64,000 nt of DNA from Lignipirellula cremea (GCF_007751035.1 NZ_CP036433.1:1283001-1347000), one strand, 5' to 3'; shown: positions 54,820 to 64,000, counted from the first letter of the stretch. The notes: generated by a model not told the origin, from the letters alone. A program made the numbers and translations.

Positions 54820-56580
54820 ATGGTCGACTACCAGTCACGGCCGACGATGGTCCGCTACCTGATTCTGTTCACCACTTTTCTAGTGGCGCTGGTGATGTAC
54901 CTGCACCGGTACAGCATCGTTTATGTGCAGCGTTACCTGCGCGAAGACCTGGGGATGGACTACGAGCAGTTGTCGTATTGCATGTCGGCTTTTTCAGTGG
55001 CGTACGCCCTGGCCCAGGTGCCTTCGGGCTGGTTCAGCGATCGTTTTGGGGCCCGGTCCACGCTGGCGTTTTATGTGATTGCGTGGTCCTGCTTCACGGC
55101 GCTGGTCGGTCTGACGCTGGGCTTTGTGATGCTGTTCCTGTTGCGGGCGGCCGTCGGCGTCAGCCAGGCGGGCGGGTATCCGACGGCGGCCAGCCTGATC
55201 AAACGCTGGACGCCGTTTGCTTCGCGCGGCAAAGCCAGCAGTTTTGTCGCCTTTGGCGGCCGGATGGGCGCTGCGATCACCCCGATTCTGACGGCCTATC
55301 TGGTGATTGCGTTTGTGCCGCTGGGCACGCCGGCGACGCTCGCAGAACGCGATTTTCTCGATGTCGATTACTTTGCTTACCAGATCGATAAGGCCCGTTC
55401 GGCCCCTACGCCGGGCGGCAAGCAGGCGGTTGCCGCGCGACTGTATGAACAGTTCTCGCCGCATGGCCAGGAAACGATCCGCGTGCTGGGCGCTCGGTAC
55501 CGGGAGAAAATCCTGCAGCAGCGGCAGGAGTCGGGAGCCGAACCGAAATACGATCCCCGCCTGTCCCGCAACTTCAATCCGATGCCCGACCGGGTAGAGC
55601 CGCTGCGGACGGAGCTGAACGCCCTGCTGGGGGCGGGCCAGGTTTACACGGCTGATGACTTCGTCGAGCTGTCGCTGGACCGCGAAGCCATCAGCCTGGC
55701 AGCTCTGGCGGAGCGCACGACGCCGCAGCAGGAGCGGCTGCATCGGCTGGCGCTGGAAACCGTCTTTCCCGAATCGGTCCGGAAGATCTACGGCCAGGGT
55801 TGGCGGCCTGTCATGTTTTTGTACGGCGGGCTGGGGATCGCCGTCGCCGTGCTGTTCTGGCTTGTCTTCCGGGAGCGGCCGGCCGAGCATCCCTGGTGCA
55901 ACCGCGATGAGCAAGCGCTGATCGAGAAAGGGCAGCCCCTGCCCACCCCCACCACCCAGGCACGCGCCTTTCCGTGGAAGAAGATCCTGGAAAGTCGTAA
56001 CCTGTGGTTGATGGCGACGAACCACTTTTTCGGCAATCTGGGCTGGGTGTTCCTGGTTTCCTGGCTGCCGCGTTATCTGGATGAAGTGCATCAAACGCCG
56101 TACCTGGAGCGGAACTGGCTGGCTTCGATGCCGCTGGTTTTCGGTTGGGTCGGCATCCTGGTCGGCGGCTGGCTGACGGATCATTTGACGCAGCGTTTCG
56201 GCCTGCGCTATCGCACCGCCAGCATTGTCCTGGGGCGATTCATGGCCGCGGCTGCCTTTTTGAGCTGCATGTACGCCCCGAATGTCTGGTTCGCCACGGC
56301 TGCCTTTGCGCTCATCGCGTTTTCTAACGACCTGTGCAATCCAGCCAGTTGGGCCTTCAAGCAGGATGTGGGCGGCCGTTACGTCGGCGCTATTCTGGGC
56401 TGGACGAACATGTTCGGTAACTTCGGCGCGGCGTTGTCGCCGGTGCTGCTGAACGAGATCATCACCCGTTTCGGCTGGTCGCCCACCTTCATGACCGGGG
56501 CGGCCGCCTTTGCGATCGCCGGATTCGCCGCCGTCGGCATCGACGCATCCATCCCCGTCGACGACGGGAAAGACGCATAA
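54820..56580 (+). CDS. MFS transporter with large central insertion
   Basis: A 586-residue major facilitator. Membrane segments lie at ~10-30, 50-70, 80-105, 150-168, then 325-345 and six more to the end. The MFS loop motif GWFSDRFGARST is present, and the GGRMGAAITP and GWVGILVGGWLTDH segments recall the anion:cation symporter/hexuronate branch. Residues ~168-322 form a ~155-residue hydrophilic insertion between the N- and C-terminal halves, far longer than the family's central loop. A carboxylate or sugar-acid substrate is inferred only from branch similarity. Confidence 0.85.
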   Translation: MVDYQSRPTMVRYLILFTTFLVALVMYLHRYSIVYVQRYLREDLGMDYEQLSYCMSAFSVAYALAQVPSGWFSDRFGARSTLAFYVIAWSCFTALVGLTLGFVMLFLLRAAVGVSQAGGYPTAASLIKRWTPFASRGKASSFVAFGGRMGAAITPILTAYLVIAFVPLGTPATLAERDFLDVDYFAYQIDKARSAPTPGGKQAVAARLYEQFSPHGQETIRVLGARYREKILQQRQESGAEPKYDPRLSRNFNPMPDRVEPLRTELNALLGAGQVYTADDFVELSLDREAISLAALAERTTPQQERLHRLALETVFPESVRKIYGQGWRPVMFLYGGLGIAVAVLFWLVFRERPAEHPWCNRDEQALIEKGQPLPTPTTQARAFPWKKILESRNLWLMATNHFFGNLGWVFLVSWLPRYLDEVHQTPYLERNWLASMPLVFGWVGILVGGWLTDHLTQRFGLRYRTASIVLGRFMAAAAFLSCMYAPNVWFATAAFALIAFSNDLCNPASWAFKQDVGGRYVGAILGWTNMFGNFGAALSPVLLNEIITRFGWSPTFMTGAAAFAIAGFAAVGIDASIPVDDGKDA

Positions 56581-56592
56581 AGGGCAAGAGAT

Positions 56593-56618
56593 GTAACGCC
56601 GAGATCAGCAGGCGTTAC
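56593..56618. terminator. Inverted repeat between MFS and DUF1501 genes
   Basis: A perfect 8-bp inverted repeat, GTAACGCC (56593-56600) and GGCGTTAC (56611-56618), overlaps the DUF1501 stop codon and lies 13 bp after the MFS stop. It may be a bidirectional terminator without T-runs. Confidence 0.4.
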
Positions 56619-58078
56619 CCCAGGATCGGCTCGATCACATGGCCGTGGACGTCGGTCAGGCGACGGTCGACGCCGTTGTGGCGGTACGTCAGTTCGGTAT
56701 GACTCAGGCCCAGCAGATGCAGGATCGTGGCGTTCAGGTCATGCACGGAGAGAACATTCTCCACCGCCTTGAAGCCCAGCTCATCGGTCGCTCCATAACT
56801 GACGCCCCGTTTCACGCCGGCCCCGCCCAGCCAGGCGGTGAAGCCTTGCGGGTTATGGTCGCGGCCTTGCGCCCCTTTCTGGAACATGGGCATGCGGCCG
56901 AACTCGGTGCACCAGACGACAAGCGTTTCGTCGAGCAGGCCCCGCTGTTTCAGGTCGTTAAACAGGGCGGCGGCCGGCTGATCGAGAATCTCGCCATGCA
57001 CGTCGTACTGCTCTCGCAGCTTTTGATGGCCGTCCCAGTTCAAACGCCCGCCGCTGGCATAGGCGCCGTTGAACAACTGCACGAACCGCACACCCGACTC
57101 GATCAGTCGCCGGGCCAGAATACAGTTCTTCGCAAAGGCGGCCTTTGTTTCATTCTTTGAATCGGCGCCATACTGCGTGAGGAGGTGCTGCGGCTCACGC
57201 GACAGGTCGCTGATCTGCGGCGCCGATAACTGCATCCGCGCGGCCAGTTCATAACTGGCGATGCGGGCCGCCAGCGAACTATCACCGCCCTGCCGCTCGA
57301 GATGCTCCTGGTTGAACTGCTGCAGCAGTCGGCGGGCCGCGTGGTCACTGGCCGAACCAATGGACTCAGGCGGACGCAGGTTGCGGATCGGCTGGCTGCT
57401 GTTGAAGGCGGTCCCCTGGAAGACGGCCGGCAAAAAGCCCGGCCCCCAGTTATTGACGCTGGCCTGCGGCACGCCGCGGGGATCGGGAATGGCGACAAAC
57501 GCCGGCAGATCCTGGTTCTCGGTTCCCAGCGCATAGCCGACCCAGGCCCCGATGCTGGGAAAACCGTCGAGCACAAAGCCAGTGGACAGGAAGTTCTCGG
57601 CCGGGCCGTGCGTGTTGGATTTGCTGGTCAGCGAATGCACAAAAGCGATGTCATCGACCAGGCCGCCCAGGTGCGGGATCAAGTCCGATACCATCTTGCC
57701 GGACTCGCCGCGGGGGCGAAACGCATATCGCGGCTTCGCCAGATTGCCCGACGGCCCCTGGAACGTCACCGCCGGTCCGCCGGCCAGCGGCTGGTCGTCT
57801 CGCTGGATCAGTTCCGGCTTGTAGTCGTACGTTTCCAGCTGGCTGCAGGCGCCGGCGCAAAAGATCACCAGCACATTCTTGGCCGCCGCGGGAAAGTGGG
57901 GCGCCCGCGCCGCATGGGGTCGCTGCCAGTCCACCTGCGGCGGAGCCGCCAGCAGATGCTCGTCCTGCAGCAGGGAAGCGAGGGCGATGCTGCTCAGCCC
58001 GGCCGCTGCGCCGCCCAGGAACTGGCGTCGATCGGCCAGGCAGGCGCCGGCGGGAGTCAGTCGGGACGGAGCCGTCAT
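56615..58078 (-). CDS. DUF1501 domain-containing exported protein
   Basis: A 487-residue protein with a Tat-like leader ([22 protein letters not shown]). It has the alkaline-phosphatase-like core usual for DUF1501: [45 protein letters not shown] and [13 protein letters not shown], parts of the metal-dependent hydrolase fold. DUF1501 proteins are very common in planctomycetes, usually beside DUF1553 cytochrome-type proteins; no such partner is seen here. The ATG at 58078 precedes the leader; a TTG at 58111 would lengthen it by 11 residues. Confidence 0.88.
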   Translation of the reverse strand: MTAPSRLTPAGACLADRRQFLGGAAAGLSSIALASLLQDEHLLAAPPQVDWQRPHAARAPHFPAAAKNVLVIFCAGACSQLETYDYKPELIQRDDQPLAGGPAVTFQGPSGNLAKPRYAFRPRGESGKMVSDLIPHLGGLVDDIAFVHSLTSKSNTHGPAENFLSTGFVLDGFPSIGAWVGYALGTENQDLPAFVAIPDPRGVPQASVNNWGPGFLPAVFQGTAFNSSQPIRNLRPPESIGSASDHAARRLLQQFNQEHLERQGGDSSLAARIASYELAARMQLSAPQISDLSREPQHLLTQYGADSKNETKAAFAKNCILARRLIESGVRFVQLFNGAYASGGRLNWDGHQKLREQYDVHGEILDQPAAALFNDLKQRGLLDETLVVWCTEFGRMPMFQKGAQGRDHNPQGFTAWLGGAGVKRGVSYGATDELGFKAVENVLSVHDLNATILHLLGLSHTELTYRHNGVDRRLTDVHGHVIEPILG

Positions 58079-58128
58079 GGGCGTGATCTTTCGAGTGGCA
58101 GGCGAGGGCAATCAATCGCGAGGTCGGC

Positions 58129-59304
58129 TTACCGCTCCACGCCGACAGCGACTGCTTCACCGCCGCCGATGCACAGACAGGCAACGCCGCGGCGACCGCC
58201 CCGCTGCTTCAGAGCGTGCAGCAGGGTGACCAGGATCCGGGCGCCACTGCAGCCGATCGGATGGCCCAGCGCCACGGCGCCGCCGTGGACGTTGAGTTTT
58301 TCGGCCGGGATCGCCAGCTCTTTTTCGGCCGCCATGGCGACGACGGCAAAGGCCTCGTTGACCTCAAACAGGTCCACATCGGCCACGCTCCAGTTTAGCT
58401 TGTCCAGCAGGCGGGATAGCGCGCCGATGGGAGCGGTCGTGAACCACTGCGGCTCGCCACTGAAGGTGGCGGCTCCCGCCACGCGGCCCAGCGGCTCGGC
58501 GCCCAAAGCGTCGCGCACGCCGGCGGAGGCCAGCACGATCGCGGCGGCGCCGTCGTTGATGGTCGAGGCGTTCCCGGCGGTGATCGTTCCCGTCTCGCTG
58601 AACGCCGGTTTCAGCCGGCGGAGCTTCTCTTCCTCAAAACGGAACGGCTCTTCGTCCTGCTCGACCTTTACAGAGCCTTTGCGGGTGCTGACCTCGACCG
58701 GGGTGATCTCCTCCTGGAACAGTCCGTCGGCGATCGCCTGGCGGGCCCGTTCGTAACTCCGCACGGCGAAGTCGTCCTGCGCGGTCCGGCTGAAATCGTA
58801 CCTGGCGCCGCACTGGTCGCCGTAGACGCCCATGTGCTTGCCGCCGTAGCAATCCCACAGGCCGTCGCGGATCATTGCGTCGATCAGCTGGCCGTCGCCC
58901 ATGCGGTAGCCGCTACGGGCTTGCGGCAGAAGATAGGGCGCCAGGCTCATGTTCTCCATGCCGCCGGCGACGATCTGGTCGGCGTCGCCCAGTCGAATGG
59001 CCTGGGCGGCCAGCATGACGGCCTTGAGCCCCGATCCGCAGACCTTGTTGATGGTCAGAGCGCCGACCGAGTCCGGCAGACCGGCGCCAATCGCCGCCTG
59101 GCGAGCCGGGTTCTGGCCCAGGCCCGCGCTAATGACGTTTCCCATAATCGCTTCGTCGAGCGCGGCCGGATCTACTCCCGCCCGGGCCACGGCCGCAGCG
59201 ATGGCGATCGCTCCCAGTTGCGGTGCGGGAACCGTGGACAGCGCTCCCTGGAACGAACCGATCGGAGTCCGCACCGCCGATAAAATCAACACTTCAGACG
59301 ACAT
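58129..59304 (-). CDS. Thiolase (acetyl-CoA C-acetyltransferase)
   Basis: A 391-residue thiolase of normal length. Nucleophile Cys89 in INKVCGSGLKAV, His348 in GHPIGCSGAR and acid/base Cys378 in CIGGGEA complete the catalytic triad. It condenses or cleaves acyl-CoA/acetyl-CoA (acetoacetyl-CoA formation or beta-oxidation). The ATG at 59304 has CAGGAG eight bases upstream; the frame opens to 59409. It has no fatty-acid oxidation neighbours. Confidence 0.92.
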   Translation of the reverse strand: MSSEVLILSAVRTPIGSFQGALSTVPAPQLGAIAIAAAVARAGVDPAALDEAIMGNVISAGLGQNPARQAAIGAGLPDSVGALTINKVCGSGLKAVMLAAQAIRLGDADQIVAGGMENMSLAPYLLPQARSGYRMGDGQLIDAMIRDGLWDCYGGKHMGVYGDQCGARYDFSRTAQDDFAVRSYERARQAIADGLFQEEITPVEVSTRKGSVKVEQDEEPFRFEEEKLRRLKPAFSETGTITAGNASTINDGAAAIVLASAGVRDALGAEPLGRVAGAATFSGEPQWFTTAPIGALSRLLDKLNWSVADVDLFEVNEAFAVVAMAAEKELAIPAEKLNVHGGAVALGHPIGCSGARILVTLLHALKQRGGRRGVACLCIGGGEAVAVGVER

Positions 59305-59425
59305 CGTTACGACTCCTGCTGTTGATCTTGGAGGCACGCGGGAAAAATCAACTTGAGATTTGGGGTTTGTCGTTTTGCGAAAAAGCAGACGCAGAACGTC
59401 GACCTTCATACCGCGAAAGGACGCG

Positions 59426-59446
59426 GCCTTTCACAGAGTGAAAGGC
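59426..59446 (-). terminator. Hairpin between DUF4198-like gene and thiolase
   Basis: A perfect 9-bp stem, GCCTTTCAC/GTGAAAGGC with an AGA loop, lies 68 bp after the DUF4198-like stop. It is preceded on the plus strand by a second small hairpin (CCGCG/CGCGG, 59411-59426). No T-run; it may terminate or regulate. Confidence 0.45.
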
Positions 59447-59514
59447 GACTGTCCGTCGATTTTCGTACGTCATTCAGCACACGCTGGTAACCTGACCGCT
59501 TGTGCTGGCGGGCC

Positions 59515-60231
59515 CTACTGGGCTGCCGGTAGTTCGACGGTCATGGTCGCGTGGTGGCGAATTTTCTCGAACTCTTTGCCGTCGTGGGTTCCGCCTTCGT
59601 CCAGTTCCACGTAGGTCCGTAGCAGATGGCGGCCGGCCTTGTCGAAGGGGAAAAACGCGCGGCCGTTTTCGTCGGTGGTGAGCGTTTTGCGACCACTGAA
59701 ACCTTTGACATAAATGGGCCGTTTGGCGGCCGGTTCGCCCTTCCAGATGACCTCAAGTTCCAGTCCCTTCAGCGTAAAGTGCGGCCGGATATCAAGCATC
59801 AGCTGTTCGGCGACGGCCAGATCGTCGACTGCATTCTGGTCGTCGGTATCCAGGTAACGAGCGTAGTAGTGCAGCAGGACCATGGTGTCGCCGTACGGAT
59901 AGACGCCATAAGTTCCGGTCGATTCCAGTCCGCGAGGCGCCTTGGCGGAAACGGGGGCCGAGAGCCAGCGTTTGCCCGGCTTGACGGCTTCTTCCATCGC
60001 CAGCAGCTTTGGGGTCGGTTCTTTCACGGTGCGAATCCACGTTTTGCCGCTGGCGGCGATCGGATCCAGATAGCCCCCGTCGCCCGGGTTGGGGCTTTCT
60101 TCAAAGTAAACATTGGCGACGGTCTGGCCGCCTTTGGTTTCCAGGATGGTCCACAGGTAATGGGCCTGGGCGGGGGCGGCAAGCAGCGCCAGGATAAGGA
60201 GTGGACTGCAGCAGCGGAAGAGAAACAGCAT
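59515..60231 (-). CDS. DUF4198-like secreted protein
   Basis: A 238-residue protein with a signal peptide ending near AQAHYLW. The mature start with H after the leader, followed by beta-strand repeats (TVANVYFEESP, LEVIWKGEPAAKRPIYVKGF, LTTDENGRAFFPFDKAGRHLLRTY in part), resembles DUF4198/NikM-type carboxypeptidase-regulatory-like modules in which the N-terminal His may bind metal. The ATG at 60231 opens the signal peptide; the frame extends to 60309. No nickel or cobalt transporter genes are nearby. Confidence 0.75.
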   Translation of the reverse strand: MLFLFRCCSPLLILALLAAPAQAHYLWTILETKGGQTVANVYFEESPNPGDGGYLDPIAASGKTWIRTVKEPTPKLLAMEEAVKPGKRWLSAPVSAKAPRGLESTGTYGVYPYGDTMVLLHYYARYLDTDDQNAVDDLAVAEQLMLDIRPHFTLKGLELEVIWKGEPAAKRPIYVKGFSGRKTLTTDENGRAFFPFDKAGRHLLRTYVELDEGGTHDGKEFEKIRHHATMTVELPAAQ

Positions 60232-60372
60232 CGAACAGCTTTCTAAAAAGACAGGCAATCGCTTGCGGGCTAAGGCGCCGGCAGGAACAAGGCTTCGCCG
60301 CGGGTGCAACCGGACGAAGATTGCCGCCAGGAACAGATAGCATCCCGCGTAGAATTCCTGAGCTAACCAGAC

Positions 60373-61830
60373 TCAGGCCGCCTTTTCAATGCTTTTCTTG
60401 TCGTTTTTCTGTCGTCGGGGGAACCAACTGTCGGCCAGCACCGAAACGGCCACGCGATCTTCCAGGTTAGGACGAAAGATCGTCAGCAGCAGCAAGGGCA
60501 GATACCAGGCCATGAACAGGCCGCCGCCAAAACCATGCCAGAACTGCGAAGCCGCCAGCACCACGGCCGAACAGCTCATCAGCGTTCCCAGATTCTTCTG
60601 GGCCGGCCACAGGGCAAACAGCCCCGCCAGCACAATACAGCCCACCATGACCGGCACCCGGTACCACGGCTCCCAGCCGCCATCGCCCCACACTCCGCTG
60701 AGTCCTTCGACCTTGGGGGGACGCAGGCCGAACATATCGCGAAAGTTCGAGAAATACTCACCCGACGGCGAAACAAAGTACAACGCAATCACGGCCAGCA
60801 GCAGCGCCCCGCCGACGCCGGTCAAAAATCGCCCCAGACCGCGATGCCAGTAAAAACTGATCCATAACGGCAACAGATACAGCGGATAGTAGATCATCGC
60901 CATTGCCGCCCCCATGAAAACGCCCGAGGTCAGCGGCCGGCGATAAAAGAACACGCCCCAGATCATCAGCGCACCGGGAAACACATGGTCGATCCGGCCT
61001 GTCATGTGGGCCGTGTAGGGCAGCATGAGATAGAGCGTGGCTACGCCAATCCCCGTCTGCAGGTTATTGAAATGACGATAACCAATGCCCGCAATGCCCA
61101 GCACAATCGCCAGTTGCGACAGCACCACCACGACTTTGAGCACGCCCGTATAAAAGGCTCCCACCGGCAAGCGGACCGACTCCGCCGAATCATCGGCGCG
61201 AGGAGCCTGGGGATAGCTCATCGTGGCCAAAATGGGCGGCTTGGTAAACAGCGGGAAACCTGGTCCATGCTCCCGCTGCCCGCGATGATCGCGCGTAGGT
61301 TCGCGCGTCGGCTCGCTGACAATCACATTCGCGGTCAAAAACACAATCAGCGACACGCCAATAAACGCCAGGCCCCCGGTCGTCAGATTCGGCTGCAGCA
61401 AAGGGCGCCGGACCATGGTGACATCGAGCATCAGCCTGATGACGATCAGCAGCCCCACGATAAACAGCCACATATGCCCCAGATACGCCATCGAACGAGC
61501 CGATTCGTGTTCGGCGATCGAAGGCTGGAGTGCTTGCTCGCGACGCTTGCGTACGCTCTCGACCAGGACCGGGTCGTCCGGGTCCGGCGGCGCTTCGGCC
61601 TGATGCGAACGGTAGACCCGGTCGAAGTTTTGAAAGGCCTGCATCTGCCTTTGCTGGCCATAATCGGCCAGCAGCATGCCCGGAGCCAGCAGGATCAGGA
61701 GCAGCAGATCGAGATTCCGCACGCTCCACAAGCGGTTAAACTTGAAGTAAAGGCCGAGCATCAGCAGCGACGACAGGTAGATCCATGTCGTCGGACTGAT
61801 TTTTTCGTAACCGAGAGGGAACTCGCTCAT
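60373..61830 (-). CDS. Polytopic membrane protein of unknown function
   Basis: A 485-residue integral membrane protein with about nine to ten hydrophobic segments (e.g. TWIYLSSLLMLGLYF, LLLLILLAPGMLLA, WLFIVGLLIVIRLML, VALLLAVIALYF-like). A polar ~60-residue region at ~75-120 follows the second segment. No transporter or enzyme signature is recognised. The start at 61830 fits the first membrane helix; the frame opens to 61857. Convergence or co-transcription with the DUF4198-like gene is possible (141-bp gap). Confidence 0.75.
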   Translation of the reverse strand: MSEFPLGYEKISPTTWIYLSSLLMLGLYFKFNRLWSVRNLDLLLLILLAPGMLLADYGQQRQMQAFQNFDRVYRSHQAEAPPDPDDPVLVESVRKRREQALQPSIAEHESARSMAYLGHMWLFIVGLLIVIRLMLDVTMVRRPLLQPNLTTGGLAFIGVSLIVFLTANVIVSEPTREPTRDHRGQREHGPGFPLFTKPPILATMSYPQAPRADDSAESVRLPVGAFYTGVLKVVVVLSQLAIVLGIAGIGYRHFNNLQTGIGVATLYLMLPYTAHMTGRIDHVFPGALMIWGVFFYRRPLTSGVFMGAAMAMIYYPLYLLPLWISFYWHRGLGRFLTGVGGALLLAVIALYFVSPSGEYFSNFRDMFGLRPPKVEGLSGVWGDGGWEPWYRVPVMVGCIVLAGLFALWPAQKNLGTLMSCSAVVLAASQFWHGFGGGLFMAWYLPLLLLTIFRPNLEDRVAVSVLADSWFPRRQKNDKKSIEKAA

Positions 61831-62139
61831 GTTTGATCGGAGCGGCGGGAGCCTCAAGAAGAACAGCTATCAGAATAAAGAGCTGCGCCCTATTTGCAAC
61901 CGCCGTTTAGACTTATCGGCAGTTTTCATCGGACGTTTTCCCCTCGCGCTGGGCCGCACCCACACCTTCCTCGTAGACCGTTTTACCCATTCTGGCGCTG
62001 CACAACCGGGCACGATGTCCGCTTGCCGCCCTTCGCTCTCGCCGTTCGTTTCAGCGAAGCCCCGCTTTTTACGGGCTGCGTTCCCCCATTCCCCTCGCGG
62101 AGGAGTCCCCGACCGGTCATTCCGACAATTTTCCGCCGG
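61831..62139. other. 309-bp intergenic region
   Basis: Between two minus-strand genes. It holds only a weak promoter-like pair for the membrane protein (TTGCAA, 16 bp, TATTCT on the minus strand). No gene is seen. Confidence 0.35.
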
Positions 62140-63474
62140 CTAATTCCAGTCTTCGCCCAGCCGCTGCCGGGCTTCGTCCGCCCAGGGGCTGGTCGGCGCA
62201 CCTTCCAGGAACTTTCGCCAGTTCTGGTCTGCTTCGCGCTGTCGGCCCAGGTCATCGAGTGTGCGAGCCAGATGATAGAGTACATCGGGATAGTCGTCGT
62301 GCCGCGACAAGGCGCCTTGAAAGGCGGCCACCGCCAGCTCCAGCTGCCCCAGTTCGGCCAGTACGCAGCCCAGGTTGGCCCGGGCCTCGACATAGTCCTC
62401 GTCGACTTCAATCGCCATATAGTACCGTTCTCGAGCGCCAGCCAGGTCCCCCTGGCGATACAGCCATTCGGCCAGCTGGAAACAGGCCTCAGGCCGCGGT
62501 CCGCCGGCGGCCAGGGCGGCCCGGAGTAACTCAATCGCCAGCTCCAGCTGGCCTTCGTCTTCCACCTGGGCGGCGGCCTCCATCAGCTCTTCGGGCGAGG
62601 TCGGCTCGGGGCTGGGCGGAAAAGCGAGCGCCGAGTCCTGTACGGCCTCAGCCGCTTCGGCTGCTTCAAAATCAAGCCGCAGCTGGCCGCCCGGTTCGAT
62701 CAGCCCTTCGCCGCTGCGGAGCAGGATCTGTCGTCCTTCGACCAGGATCGAAAGCTGCGCCAGCGGACGGTCCACATCGGGCAGATAGCGGGCCAGTTCC
62801 GCCAGCTTTTTCTCAATGGCGGCTGGGGAGGCGCCGGCTGCGATCAGCTTGGCCAGACGCCGGGCGCTGGCCACTTCCTGGAAGTCAAAATAGGGCAGGC
62901 GCTTGACCTCGCGAACCGGCGTAATCAATCCCCGACGGAGCCAGCGGCGAATGGCTGAAACGGGCACTTCCAGCAGATCGGCCAGCATGGCGGGCGTATA
63001 CAGTTCCCGCACGCCCGGTCCGCCTTCGACATACCCCAGACGGGACCAGAACTCGGTTTCGCTGAGAATTTCCAGCTGTCCCTTGGCGGCCGCATCGCGG
63101 ATGCTTTCCGACAGCGACTCTTCGTGCTCGCCCAGCGGCAGAGAGTCGGCTCCAATCACGATCCAGTCGACCGACTCCTCGACCCGGGGCACGGAAACGC
63201 CGCCGTGCTGGCGGACGATCCGCTGGGCTTCGCGCTGGTTGACGCCGCCCAGCTTCCCGACGAAGGCAATCCGTTTTTGGGACAACTGGGGAATGCCTGG
63301 CGCCGGCTCTGCCGCGGTGACCGCTTCTTCCTCGGCCAGTTCGTCGGCAGCTTCTTCTTCAGCCAGCTCGTCCACCGCCTGGGCGGCAAACCGGTCGGCT
63401 GCGGCCTCTGCAGGCGTTTCCTCGGCAGCGGAATTTTCGAGCAGTTCGTCATCAGCGGCGGGGGAATCAGACAT
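62140..63474 (-). CDS. BRCT-MerR-TPR multidomain protein
   Basis: A 444-residue cytoplasmic protein. Residues 1-62 are Glu/Ala-rich with a short duplication (VDELAEEEAADELAEEEAV). A BRCT-like domain at ~67-148 (KRIAFVGKLGGVNQREAQRIVRQHGG, WIVIGADSLPLGEHE) resembles the C-terminal domain of NAD-dependent DNA ligase. A MerR-type helix-turn-helix at ~158-232 follows (LYTPAMLADLLEVPVSAIRRWLRRGLI). TPR repeats occupy ~295-440. The combination suggests a DNA-binding adaptor whose partners bind TPRs. The ATG at 63474 is chosen as the upstream extension is Arg-rich and unconserved. Confidence 0.82.
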   Translation of the reverse strand: MSDSPAADDELLENSAAEETPAEAAADRFAAQAVDELAEEEAADELAEEEAVTAAEPAPGIPQLSQKRIAFVGKLGGVNQREAQRIVRQHGGVSVPRVEESVDWIVIGADSLPLGEHEESLSESIRDAAAKGQLEILSETEFWSRLGYVEGGPGVRELYTPAMLADLLEVPVSAIRRWLRRGLITPVREVKRLPYFDFQEVASARRLAKLIAAGASPAAIEKKLAELARYLPDVDRPLAQLSILVEGRQILLRSGEGLIEPGGQLRLDFEAAEAAEAVQDSALAFPPSPEPTSPEELMEAAAQVEDEGQLELAIELLRAALAAGGPRPEACFQLAEWLYRQGDLAGARERYYMAIEVDEDYVEARANLGCVLAELGQLELAVAAFQGALSRHDDYPDVLYHLARTLDDLGRQREADQNWRKFLEGAPTSPWADEARQRLGEDWN

Positions 63475-63650
63475 CGACAGCCGTGAGCAGAAGGGGCCGG
63501 AAATTACAGATCTCTCGCCATGATACCAAAGAACGCGGCGCGCCGGACGCAGGGGACACACGAGGAAATGCCGCATCCGCCCTCCGTGGGAAGACCGCAG
63601 GAAGAATCCCCGCGATCAAAGCGGCCAGACGCCAGCAGGGCGAAAGAAAC

Positions 63651-63703
63651 GGGACGCCAAAGGCGTCCCTGGACGCCTTGCCGCCGATCAGGTCGGCAAG
63701 GCG
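63651..63703 (-). terminator. Two tandem perfect hairpins
   Basis: GGGACGCC-AAA-GGCGTCCC (63651-63669) and CGCCTTGCCG-N10-CGGCAAGGCG (63674-63703) lie back to back after the partial acidic gene. On the minus strand a moderately T-rich GTTTCTTTC follows the first. They probably end the upstream transcript. Confidence 0.5.
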
Positions 63704-63731
63704 AAATTTGTCGCAAGGGAAGCGACGCCGA

Positions 63732-64000
63732 TCAGGCGTCGGGACCTTCCAGCGTTTCGGGCAGGGCCGGCAGTTCAAGCTGCGGCCTGCCAGTGTCGTC
63801 GGCGTCGCTGGCGGCGTTCTGGTCGTCGCCATGGCCCAGGTCTTCGGGTACGGCGGGCGTTTCCACCCGCTGGCGATCCTGGCTGCTATCGGCAGCGGAA
63901 GCCTGGCCGTTGTCGATGATGCTTCGCTGGCCGTCGCTGACCGGCTTCTCCGCTTCAATCGAAGGAGCAATGTCAGCGGGCACGGTGCTTTGACCTGAGT
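63732..64000 (-). CDS. C-terminal end of an acidic protein, 5' part outside window
   Basis: The frame is open through the right window edge and ends at TGA (63732-63734). The visible ~88 residues are Asp/Ala/Glu/Pro-rich (AVPEDLGHGDDQNAASDADDTG, ending LPETLEGPDA) and look disordered, typical of a tail on a larger protein. A GTG inside the frame at 63983 is not needed as a start. Upstream sequence would decide identity. Confidence 0.5.
   Translation of the reverse strand, partial: SGQSTVPADIAPSIEAEKPVSDGQRSIIDNGQASAADSSQDRQRVETPAVPEDLGHGDDQNAASDADDTGRPQLELPALPETLEGPDA

Noticed and set aside
54994-56184. 396-codon minus-strand frame antisense to the MFS gene
   Set aside because: The MFS helices are clear on the plus strand; the antisense product is hydrophilic and unstructured.

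Overview
The window looks like a chromosomal segment of a planctomycete, most likely from the Pirellulales. The evidence is the gene content: a DUF1501 protein with a twin-arginine-like leader, a formylglycine-type sulfatase, an FG-GAP repeat protein, pseudopilin-like and HINT-domain secreted proteins, many FHA domains, and a high-GC genome with long spurious antisense frames. The placement is an inference from families. No rRNA, tRNA, CRISPR array, prophage or insertion sequence was recognised.

Layout. 1-4.8 kb: the 3' part of a class III cyclase, a small His/Cys-bearing secreted protein, and an ispA-dxs isoprenoid pair. 5-16 kb: mostly single genes (GH2-like jelly roll, pseudopilin, AstE/aspartoacylase-like peptidase, HEAT/HINT secreted protein, CrtI-like oxidoreductase, FG-GAP protein, sulfatase), ending in a 0.7 kb gene-free stretch with an inverted-repeat element. 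16.4-31.2 kb is a signalling-rich block: an FHA plus degenerate EAL protein followed by a 1136-residue Ser/Thr kinase fused to a tubulin-like GTPase domain, a PH-domain membrane protein, mcsA-mcsB (protein arginine phosphorylation), malQ, a 15-bp tandem repeat array, a REC-histidine kinase/LuxR-type response regulator pair coupled by an ATGA overlap, and an FHA-GAF-sigma54 activator with a C2-like secreted protein behind it. 31.3-32.4 kb: a YheT-type hydrolase.

45.1-32.5 kb (minus strand): the S10-spc ribosomal super-operon, in the order S10-L3-L4-L23-L2-S19-L22-S3-L16-L29-S17-L14-L24-L5-S14-S8-L6-L18-S5-L15-SecY-Adk, with a near-consensus promoter ahead of S10. L30 is absent between S5 and L15, and the genes that often follow adk (map, infA, rpmJ, alpha operon) are not here.

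45.5-64 kb: small planctomycete-type hypotheticals, a candidate small RNA or attenuated leader, a SuhB-like phosphatase, two tandem secreted cyclophilins, a nitroreductase, a beta-propeller protein, an MFS transporter with a large insertion, the DUF1501 protein, a thiolase, a DUF4198-like protein, a polytopic membrane protein, a BRCT-MerR-TPR protein and the end of an acidic protein.

The most promising under-described item is the FHA/pseudo-EAL plus kinase-tubulin pair at 16.4-21.0 kb. Next come the HINT-bearing secreted repeat protein and the candidate RNA at 46.8-46.9 kb.
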